15,648 bases of DNA from NCBI GenBank assembly GCA_900769665.1, contig CAAGHL010000048.1, positions 1 through 15,648 of the forward strand, given 5' to 3'. The first letter of the stretch is position 1. Every line of letters starts with the position of its first letter. This DNA is from Clostridia bacterium. Lineage in GTDB: Bacteria > Bacillota > Clostridia > Christensenellales > CAG-314. The notes below the pieces were generated by a model. The model was not told where the DNA came from. It made no database searches and worked only from the letters and a program-made list of their open reading frames with translations. Positions 1 to 6,714 of the stretch are shown in pieces. Both the position numbers and the translations under genes were made by a program.

Positions 1-293
1 GCCCTTCGCACCCATCTCCAACCTCGCAAGCACGACCTAACGTCAACGAGTAGGGCGAGCGGTAACATAGTGGTCAAGCTTCGGCATGCGCTTCGCCTGT
101 TGCGCCTTTCTGTACCACTCTCCGCCGTTGCTTTGCACGACCTAACGTCGACGAGTAGAGTATGTTTCGCGCCCTTCGCACCCATCTCCAACCTCGCAAG
201 CACGACCTAACGTCAACGAGTAGGGCGAGCGGTAACATAGTGGTCAAGCCTCGGCATGCGCTTCGCCTGTTGCGCCTTTCTGTACCACTCTCC
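1..293. repeat. 170-bp tandem repeat, nearly two units, intergenic
   Basis: Positions 1-123 reappear at 171-293 with a period of 170 and a single clear mismatch (80 T versus 250 C) before the copies diverge. Each unit carries a 20-nt module (gacctaacgtcaacgagtag at 34-53 and 204-223). A third version of the module, with one base changed, is at 139-158 inside the first unit. The unit may continue upstream of the window. No open frame here looks like a protein. A diverged unit lies at about 4939-5105. This is an intergenic repeat of unknown function. Confidence 0.85.
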
Positions 294-382
294 ACCCTCG
301 CTTGCAGTAAGTCTAATGTTGCAACGTATAAATAATGTCATCCCGAATGGTTATTTGCATCGAGCTATCTAACGCTACTTTC

Positions 383-665
383 TAATAAAGTCCTTTGACC
401 ATGAGGGGTGGGCGGTCGGGGTAGTTCGGCGGGATAATGTGAAGAGTTTTGGAAAGAAACACGAATATATATTGAAATAATTGAAACAATAAAGCATACA
501 TCGGCAATATTACAGGTATCAGTTGAGTATTGCCGAAGTACAACACCACACGAAAACCTCGGAGGGAGGGTGCGGCTGGGAAACAAGAGCCGAAGCCTAC
601 TTTATTACCCGAGTGTAGGGAGCCATCAGGGCGTTTTTCGGTGGTGCTGCACTTCGTCAATACGT
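383..665. repeat. Long interspersed repeat, copy A (diverged), upstream of secA
   Basis: The left edge (about 383-413, with the core ccttTgacc..gaggggtggg) matches the left edge of copy B at 5209. The block at about 563-615 (gagggtgcggctggga, then ttattacccga) matches copy C at about 15408-15456. The right edge (about 629-650) resembles copy B near 5660-5680. Two inverted repeats are visible: 501-509 with 528-536 (9 bp), and about 535-557 with about 638-660 (roughly 20 bp, imperfect). The AT-rich stretch at 430-500 has no counterpart in B or C. Reading frames through it look like by-products of the repeat. It lies 50 nt before the secA start, so it may be part of the secA leader. Confidence 0.75.
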
Positions 666-714
666 TTACTTACACAACCAACAATTGCCGAACCGATACG
701 GAGGTTTTCGTTTT

Positions 715-3700
715 ATGCAACAAAACTATGGGTGGGGTAATCGCCGCGCCGTCAAAAAATTGGAAAAAATCGCAAAGCTCGTGGAAAAGCTTGCGCCCGT
801 GTACGAGGCAATGTCCGACGAGGAGTTGGCTAGCCAAACGGCGCTGTTTAAGGAGCGTATCGCTAGCGGCGAAACGCTTGACAAGCTCTTGCCCGAGGCT
901 TTTGCCGTCTGTCGCGAGGCGGCTACGCGCGTACTCGGTCAACGTCATTACCACGTGCAAATCCTCGGCGGTATTGCTCTTCACCAAGGACGCATTTGCC
1001 AAATGGCAACCGGCGAAGGTAAAACGCTTACCGAAACTTTGCCTGCCTACCTCAATGCCCTTACCGGCAACGGCGTACACATCATCACCGTCAACGAGTA
1101 CCTTGCCACGCGCGATATGGAGTGGATGGGCAAGGTGTATCGCTTCCTCGGTCTTACCGTCGGCGTAACTTTGCGCGCGCAAACGCCTGCCGAAAAACGT
1201 GCCGCATACGCATGCGACATCACCTACGGTACCAACAGCGAGTTCGGCTTCGACTACCTACGCGACAACATGTGTACCCGTCGTGCCGATTGCGTGCAAC
1301 GTGGACTTAACTTCGTCATCATCGACGAAGTGGACAGTATCCTTATCGACGAGGCGCGCACGCCGCTTATCATTTCCGGTCCCGGCAAGGCGAGCAGCGA
1401 GTTGTACGGCAAGGCAAACAAGCTTGTCGGTGCACTGATGAAGGCAAGCACCAACGTGGACGAGGAAGGTAGATTGCTCGACCCCGACGGCAACGTAATC
1501 GAGGACGGTAGTAGGCTGTTCGGTATATACAATGCCACTGCGGAGGACGACGCCGAGTTCGACGAGGAAATGGCGCATGCCGACGACGACGCTACTTACA
1601 TGCGCAAAGGCGACGACAAAAATGCCGCCGATGTAACGAAAAAAGACATACGTACACAAAAAATCATACCCAATGGCGACTATATCGTCAACGAAAAGGA
1701 TCGCACAGTGCGCCTTACCGAGCGCGGGATACATCGTGCGGAAAAGTACTTTGGCGTCAACAACCTGTACTCGCCGGAAAACAGCGACCTCAACTTCTAC
1801 ATCGACAATGCGCTGAAAGCCTACGGACTATTTCAACGCAACGTGGACTACATTGTGGAAAATCGCGAAGTTATCCTCATCGACTCCAACACGGGGCGCA
1901 AGATGGAAGGAAGACGTTTGTCCGACGGTTTGCACCAAGCGGTGGAAGTCAAGGAACGTTTGTCTCCCAAGGCGGAAGACCAAACCTTTGCCAGCATTAC
2001 TTTGCAAAACTACTTTCGTATGTACCGCAAACTCAGCGGTATGACGGGTACCGCCAAGTCGGAAGAAAAGGAATTTAACACAATCTACAACATCGACGTA
2101 GTGGCAATCCCAACGCACCTACCCATGATTCGTGTGGACGAGGACGACCGCATTTTTGCCCACAAACAGGGCAAAATCAACGCCATAGTGGAGGAAATCA
2201 CCCTGCGCCACGAAAAGGGACAACCTTTGCTTGTCGGTACTACCACGGTGGAAAGCAGTGAGGAACTCAGCCGCATACTGAAGCAACACGGCTTGAAGCA
2301 CAACGTACTAAACGCCGTCAACCACGCTCGAGAGGCGGAAATCATTGCGCAAGCAGGCAAATTCGGCAGTATCACTATTGCCACCAACATGGCGGGGCGC
2401 GGCACGGATATTTTGCTTGGCGGCAACCCCGAGTACTACGCTCGTCGCGAGATGGAGCAACTGCATTACACCGAGGAGCAAATCGAGCTGTCCACAAGCT
2501 TCAACAAGGGCGACGAGGAAACGGAAAAATTGCAACAGGTGTTTGCCGACCTCAAAGCCAAGTATAAAAAGCAAACGGACGAGGACAAACAAAAGGTCAT
2601 TGCCGTTGGCGGACTGTGCGTAATAGGTACGGAACGCCACGAAGCTCGCCGTATCGACGACCAGTTGCGTGGACGTGCCGGACGTCAAGGCGATCCCGGT
2701 TACAGCGTGTTTTTCGTTTCCGCGGAAGACGATATGATTCGTATCTTTGCAGGCGACCGTATGCGCAACGTAATGATGTTGTTTCCTTCGCTTGGCGATC
2801 AACCGATACAGTCGCGCCTACTTACCAAAGTTATCGAGTCGGCGCAAAAACGCGTCGAGGGCATGCACTTCTCCATGCGTAAGACGGTGTTGCAATACGA
2901 CGACGTCAACAACATGCAACGCAAGCAAATCTTTGCCGAACGCAACCGTTTGCTAGACGGCGGCGACGTGCACGGCGAAATCCTTGCCATGGCAAGCGAG
3001 TTTGCTCGCGGCGCATTGGAGCGTGCTTGCGGCGGTGAAACGGATACCGACAAGTGGGATCTTGCACGTGTCAACTACATCCTTAACGCCTACTTCAAGG
3101 GCGCGGACAGTACCTTCTACTACGTGTATTACAACGGCTTGTACGACGACTTCGACCAGCCGATACTCACCAAAGAGGACGTCAAGTCGGCGCGCCAAGT
3201 GTGCGACATGCTGACGGAACGTGCCAAAAAGATGTTGGAGTGGAGGTACAACTCCCCCAAACGTCCCGACGATATGGCTTTTGCCGACTTCGAGCGCATT
3301 ACGCTGTTGCAAACCATCGACACGTTGTGGATCGACCACACCGACGCACTGGACAACCTTCGCCAAGGCGTTGGCTTGCAAGCTATCGGTCAAAAAGACC
3401 CGCTCATGGAGTACAAAAAGCAAGCTTACGACATGTTCGAGCAGCTCAACGACCTTATCAAACTACGCACCGTGGGCATTTTGCTTACTTGGCGGCGCAA
3501 CGAACGTCGCGGAGCAAAGGTTAGCGGACAATTCGATATGAGCCTCAACCCGGCGTTGTCGCTCAACGGTCCTTGCCCTTGCGGTAGCGGCAAAAAGTAC
3601 AAAAACTGCTGCTACAAGACGGACAACGACCCTGCTCTGTTTGTAGAGGGCGCCGCCAATGCCGAGGGCAACGCCGACAACGACCAAACCGCAACGGACG

Positions 3701-3792
3701 AGCAACAACAGGAAAATCGTCCGCTTACCAACAAGGAACGCTACGCACTTATCCGCGAGGAACGCGCACGCAACAAAAAGGGTACAAAATGA
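715..3792 (+). CDS. secA: Preprotein translocase ATPase SecA, with acidic insert
   Basis: SecA is the ATP-driven motor that pushes unfolded secretory proteins through the SecYEG channel. The product is 1025 aa, longer than the 840-900 aa usual for the family. Visible motifs: Walker A (TGEGKT, 99-104), DEVD (204-207), the ATP-binding MAGRGTD (559-565), QLRGRAGRQGD (650-660), and a C-terminal zinc motif CPCGSGKKYKNCC (954-966). Extra length comes from an acidic insert at about 242-320 at the start of the peptide-binding domain and a lysine/glutamate-rich stretch at about 585-630. The fingertip position that is tyrosine in E. coli and B. subtilis appears to be Ile891. The ATG at 715 is chosen over the upstream TTG at 685 because GGAGG (700-704) lies 10 nt before it. 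The stop overlaps prfB by 4 nt, which suggests translational coupling. No convincing promoter was seen; repeat copy A lies just upstream. Confidence 0.97.
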   Translation: MQQNYGWGNRRAVKKLEKIAKLVEKLAPVYEAMSDEELASQTALFKERIASGETLDKLLPEAFAVCREAATRVLGQRHYHVQILGGIALHQGRICQMATGEGKTLTETLPAYLNALTGNGVHIITVNEYLATRDMEWMGKVYRFLGLTVGVTLRAQTPAEKRAAYACDITYGTNSEFGFDYLRDNMCTRRADCVQRGLNFVIIDEVDSILIDEARTPLIISGPGKASSELYGKANKLVGALMKASTNVDEEGRLLDPDGNVIEDGSRLFGIYNATAEDDAEFDEEMAHADDDATYMRKGDDKNAADVTKKDIRTQKIIPNGDYIVNEKDRTVRLTERGIHRAEKYFGVNNLYSPENSDLNFYIDNALKAYGLFQRNVDYIVENREVILIDSNTGRKMEGRRLSDGLHQAVEVKERLSPKAEDQTFASITLQNYFRMYRKLSGMTGTAKSEEKEFNTIYNIDVVAIPTHLPMIRVDEDDRIFAHKQGKINAIVEEITLRHEKGQPLLVGTTTVESSEELSRILKQHGLKHNVLNAVNHAREAEIIAQAGKFGSITIATNMAGRGTDILLGGNPEYYARREMEQLHYTEEQIELSTSFNKGDEETEKLQQVFADLKAKYKKQTDEDKQKVIAVGGLCVIGTERHEARRIDDQLRGRAGRQGDPGYSVFFVSAEDDMIRIFAGDRMRNVMMLFPSLGDQPIQSRLLTKVIESAQKRVEGMHFSMRKTVLQYDDVNNMQRKQIFAERNRLLDGGDVHGEILAMASEFARGALERACGGETDTDKWDLARVNYILNAYFKGADSTFYYVYYNGLYDDFDQPILTKEDVKSARQVCDMLTERAKKMLEWRYNSPKRPDDMAFADFERITLLQTIDTLWIDHTDALDNLRQGVGLQAIGQKDPLMEYKKQAYDMFEQLNDLIKLRTVGILLTWRRNERRGAKVSGQFDMSLNPALSLNGPCPCGSGKKYKNCCYKTDNDPALFVEGAANAEGNADNDQTATDEQQQENRPLTNKERYALIREERARNKKGTK

Positions 3793-4883
3793 TACAGATA
3801 GAGGAACTGAAAAACAACGTAAAAGACCTACAAGGCAAACTTAGCGGTATCGAAAACAGCCTTGACATACCCAAACTTACCGAGGAACTTGCCTCGCTAA
3901 ACGAGCAGCAACACAAGCCAGACTTTTGGGACGACGTCAAGACGGCGCAACAGGTGTCGCAACGTGCCAAAAACATCGAAGACAAGATGAACGACTTTCG
4001 CAAGTTGCAACAACGCCTAAACGACGTGTCGGATTTGCTGACGATGTGCGAGGACGACGAAAGTTTGTTGGAAGAAACGGCAAACGAGCTTGCCGCATTG
4101 GATACCGCCGTCAACGAAATGCACGTGTCTGCGCTTTTGTCCGGCAAGTTTGACGCCAACAACGCAATACTTACATTGCACGCCGGCGCAGGCGGTACGG
4201 AAGCGCAAGATTGGGTGCAAATGTTGTACCGTATGTACACTCGCTATGCGGAACGTCGCGGCTACAAGATACAGCTTATCGACAAGTTGGACGGCGACGA
4301 AGCAGGCATAAAGTCCGTTACTTTCCAAGTAAACGGTACCAATGCTTACGGTTACTTGAAGGCGGAAAAGGGCGTGCATCGTTTGGTGCGTATCTCGCCG
4401 TTTGACTCGGCAAAACGCCGCCACACAAGCTTTGCTTCGTTGGAAGTCATGCCGGAACTACCCGTGGACAACGACATCGTCATCGAGGACAAAGATTTGG
4501 CGGTGGACACCTACCGCAGTAGCGGCGCAGGCGGACAACACGTCAACAAGACGGAGTCGGCAATACGTATCACCCACATACCTACGGGCATTGTGGTGTC
4601 TTGCCAAACGCAACGTAGCCAAGTGCAAAACCGCGAACAAGCCATGATGATGCTCAAGAGCAAGCTTGCCGAACTGAAGGAACGCGAGCAAATGGAAGAA
4701 GCCATGGCTATCAAGGGGGAAATCAAAAAGATCGAGTGGGGCAGTCAAATCCGCAGTTACGTGTTTTGCCCCTACACCCTAGTCAAGGACCACCGCACAG
4801 GCTTTGAAAATGCCAATATTGTGGACGTGATGGACGGTAATATACAGCCCTTTATTGAGGATTACTTGGAAAAAGCGTTGTAA
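3789..4883 (+). CDS. prfB: Peptide chain release factor 2 (RF2), no frameshift site
   Basis: RF2 ends translation at UGA and UAA. The 364-aa product has the N-terminal helical domain, the stop-codon recognition tripeptide SPF (203-205), and the catalytic GGQ (248-250) within GAGGQHVNKTES, the glutamine PrmC methylates. Length is normal. The ATG overlaps the secA TGA (ATGA), with only a weak AAGGG upstream, so it is probably translated by coupling to secA. In many bacteria prfB carries an in-frame UGA after codon 25 that requires a +1 frameshift; here codons 25-26 are CTT GAC in a single frame, so the extra T is gone and the frameshift control is absent. The secA-prfB pairing is common in Bacillota. 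No classic T-rich terminator follows; a hairpin lies at 4939-4994. Confidence 0.97.
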   Translation: MIQIEELKNNVKDLQGKLSGIENSLDIPKLTEELASLNEQQHKPDFWDDVKTAQQVSQRAKNIEDKMNDFRKLQQRLNDVSDLLTMCEDDESLLEETANELAALDTAVNEMHVSALLSGKFDANNAILTLHAGAGGTEAQDWVQMLYRMYTRYAERRGYKIQLIDKLDGDEAGIKSVTFQVNGTNAYGYLKAEKGVHRLVRISPFDSAKRRHTSFASLEVMPELPVDNDIVIEDKDLAVDTYRSSGAGGQHVNKTESAIRITHIPTGIVVSCQTQRSQVQNREQAMMMLKSKLAELKEREQMEEAMAIKGEIKKIEWGSQIRSYVFCPYTLVKDHRTGFENANIVDVMDGNIQPFIEDYLEKAL

Positions 4884-4938
4884 GTTTTGTTGAGGGAAGT
4901 GGGACAACGGCGTATATTTGCACATCTTGCGGCTACGC

Positions 4939-4994
4939 TTGCCCGACCCACTCGTCATGTACGACTTAGTACATTGGGCGAGCGTGTCGGGCAA
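4939..4994. other. Long imperfect hairpin downstream of prfB
   Basis: The arms ttgcccgac..ctcg..tgtac (from 4939) and gtacattgggcgag..gtcgggcaa (to 4994) are complementary over roughly 20 pairs around a short gacttag loop. No T run follows, so it is not a standard intrinsic terminator. It could stabilise the 3' end of the secA-prfB mRNA or simply belong to the repeat family. Confidence 0.6.
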
Positions 4995-5105
4995 CTGTTG
5001 CCACAATCTGCACCAATCTCCGCCGTTGCTTTGCAGTATGTTTAAGGAACGATAAACCAAATTTCATACAACGTTTGCACCCATTTTCAACCTCGCTTTG
5101 CCGTA
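4939..5105. repeat. Diverged, rearranged copy of the 170-bp repeat
   Basis: The segment gggcgagcg..ctgttgc..tctccgccgttgctttgca (ending at 5035) parallels about 54-137 of the first unit. It then continues gtatgttt..cacccat..caacctcgc, as unit 1 does at 160-200, but lacks the roughly 22-nt module found at 137-159. This shows that the module can be present or absent as a block. There are no coding signs. Confidence 0.65.
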
Positions 5106-5208
5106 AGTTTATGGTGGGAAGTACAAAACTACATAGATGAGTAGGATTATTAGCGACAGCTAAATTAACCCTACTTTTTTATTGTCAAAAATCGCGTATT
5201 GCCTACTT

Positions 5209-5690
5209 GCAATAAAGTCCTTTGACCTTGAGGGGTGGGTGAAAAAAAGTTTTTTGCCTTTCCTGAATGGCTGGAGCCGAGTTGTTGCCACACGGCGACA
5301 TCGGAGCGCAGGCGTATAAGATTGAAAACGGATTATCACCGCTTTGCTCTGCGCGGAGTTGGCGACCGAGCGACCGAAAAGGGAAGCATTTGACACCGTT
5401 AGTTGGGCGCTTTTACGCAAGTTCGGCTTGCCAAATGCTCGCTTGTAGTACTATCCAAGTACAACTACACTCCCCTTTGACAAAAATCATCCCAACTAAC
5501 GGCGTCAAATGTGCTTCGCAGTTGTGGGGACGTAGACGACGGACAAGGCGTCGGTAGGTGGATGAAGCAATACTTGATGTAGTATTGCAAGGACGCATAG
5601 TGGCGCATTGTTCGAGTATCCGTCCCCACAACCTTGCATTTTCGGTCGCTCGGTCGCCTAATCAGGCGTTCGCGGTGGGACAACACCTTG
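5209..5690. repeat. Long interspersed repeat, copy B (most complete)
   Basis: It starts like copy A (caataaagtcctttgacc, then gaggggtggg). It shares long blocks with copy C: ccgagttgttgccacac..gcgacatc (about 5276-5305), ggcgaccgagcgaccgaaaa (5361-5380), and nearly everything from 5384 to 5546. Its middle block (about 5306-5357) differs from that of copy C. No transposase, no flanking target duplication that I could recognise, and no credible protein. An intergenic repeat, possibly a miniature mobile element or a structured RNA; which of these cannot be decided here. Confidence 0.8.
5361..5658. other. Branched inverted-repeat structure in copy B
   Basis: Three nested or adjacent pairings can be read. 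5361-5380 is a perfect 20-bp inverse complement of 5639-5658. 5384-5407 pairs with 5491-5516 almost completely (one A-C mismatch and a short bulge). 5522-5532 pairs with 5621-5631 (11 bp) and encloses an 8-bp hairpin at 5567-5588. Together they form a closed stem with two internal arms, like a three-way junction. This could be an RNA fold or a DNA palindrome used by a mobile element. Confidence 0.7.
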
Positions 5691-5874
5691 AATGCCAAGC
5701 GCGATTACTGTCACTCGTGTAACTACGTTATCTTTTTTATTTCCAATCGCAAACTAATTTCGGTTTTGTTCGCTAATAGTGCCTTTTATTTCTCGGTTTT
5801 TTCTTCAAAACCCTAATTGCGTGGTACTTGTTGCAAATTTCTTGTATTTTTGACAACTTTTTTGCTGAAAAGGG

Positions 5875-5904
5875 TTGACCTATCGGCAGGGGGGGGGGTA
5901 TAAT
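5875..5904 (+). promoter_or_regulatory. SigmaA-type promoter with G10 tract in the spacer
   Basis: TTGACC (5875-5880) and a consensus TATAAT (5899-5904) are 18 bp apart. Ten consecutive G residues (5889-5898) fill the end of the spacer up to the -10 box. Loss of one G would give the optimal 17-bp spacing. The start site predicted from the -10 box falls at about 5911-5912, on the ATG of the next small gene. Confidence 0.75.
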
Positions 5905-5911
5905 ACTTTTG

Positions 5912-6055
5912 ATGACGAATGGTATTGTATCCCCGAAACAAGCATATATTGCATTGATTTTGGGACAATTTCTGTCATTTGCTTGCGTTGTCGCAAGCCT
6001 TATGTCGTCAAAAAACACATGCGTATGCAAAACTTGCGTACAAAAGTCAACCTGA
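5912..6055 (+). CDS. Small one-helix membrane protein with Cys-rich tail, leaderless
   Basis: This is an unrecognised 47-aa protein. It begins MTNGIVSPKQ, has one hydrophobic segment at about 11-31, and ends in a short polar tail with CVCKTC (37-42), which resembles a metal- or disulfide-forming cluster. The start is chosen because the A of the ATG lies 7 nt after a consensus -10 box, so transcription would begin at or next to the start codon; no Shine-Dalgarno site could be present on such an mRNA. The next gene starts 58 nt downstream on the same strand, so the two are probably co-transcribed. Being short and unsupported by any recognised family, it could be a chance frame; the promoter position and the hydrophobic pattern favour a real gene. 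A role in the envelope is inference. Confidence 0.5.
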   Translation: MTNGIVSPKQAYIALILGQFLSFACVVASLMSSKNTCVCKTCVQKST

Positions 6056-6113
6056 TTGCTATCAAAGTCGATAGATTTTTCTACCAAAGCCAATCAAATG
6101 AGGATAGAAAGGC

Positions 6114-6554
6114 ATGGTAATAGTACTGCTGTATCTCATTGCCAATATTGTTTTGTCGACAATCGTCGAGAAAAACCGTCGTGGCACGACGGTCATTTGT
6201 CATGCGGTTTTGTTCTTTTTCACCCTCACAATGCTGTTGATGTGCAGCGACGTACCCGTATTTGGCAATCTTGCCAAGTTTTTGATGGGTGACGTTTACG
6301 ACAGTTTTCTTTCCGACGTAATGTGCGGCAATCGTGTGGCGGTAATGGTGCCGTTTGTATTGGTGGAGTTTTTTGCCATTGTACAAATGGTAATTTCCGT
6401 GCTGTTTGTCGCTACGGAAGTGGTTTGCGGTATGTTTGCCGCCAATCGCAAAAAATATGTATTCATTGCCGACGAGCACTGTATTCGTCGTTATACGACC
6501 GTGCCCGTCTACACACAAAAACTTTACTGCATACTTTCCGTATTGCGGTGTTGA
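6114..6554 (+). CDS. Unrecognised polytopic membrane protein (146 aa)
   Basis: No family is recognised. The protein has hydrophobic segments at about 2-18, 27-45 and 75-109; the last is long enough for two helices or one helix and a re-entrant stretch. They are separated by a basic loop (KNRRG, 20-24) and an acidic loop. The C-terminal 35 residues are soluble and basic, with RRYTTVPVY. The ATG at 6114 is preceded by GAGG (6100-6103) at 10 nt. It follows the 47-aa gene and precedes the prepilin gene by 160 nt, with no clear terminator or promoter between, so all three may share the G-tract promoter. Membrane location is well supported; function is unknown. Confidence 0.7.
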   Translation: MVIVLLYLIANIVLSTIVEKNRRGTTVICHAVLFFFTLTMLLMCSDVPVFGNLAKFLMGDVYDSFLSDVMCGNRVAVMVPFVLVEFFAIVQMVISVLFVATEVVCGMFAANRKKYVFIADEHCIRRYTTVPVYTQKLYCILSVLRC

Positions 6555-6714
6555 TTATCTTTTGGGAGTAGTCTGCCCTTTTTAGGCTCGCTGTGGCATT
6601 TTGTCAAGTTTGGACAATGCGCGCGAGCGTTTTAGAGGTGTAGTCTACTCTTTTTTCGTGTTTTGCGCGCAAATTAGTGCGAAACAAATCAACATCAAAA
6701 ATAGGAGAGTATAT

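Noticed and set aside
1..300. CRISPR array
   Set aside because: Only two units of 170 bp, no short regular repeats with unique spacers, and no cas genes.
365..660. Minus-strand frames in repeat copy A
   Set aside because: They follow the repeat, not a gene: no ribosome site, and their proline-rich text comes from the inverse of the ccttTgacc..ggggtggg edge.
530..1168. Long plus-strand frame (212 codons) overlapping the secA start
   Set aside because: It begins in repeat copy A and runs out of frame through the real secA; its translation is Arg/Ser-rich shadow sequence. It has no signal peptide, so it is not a SecM-type arrest peptide.
5875..6120. 81-codon plus-strand frame starting at TTG in the -35 box
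   Set aside because: The start would lie upstream of the promoter's own transcription start, and the text lacks a pattern; the 47-aa frame from 5912 fits the promoter better.
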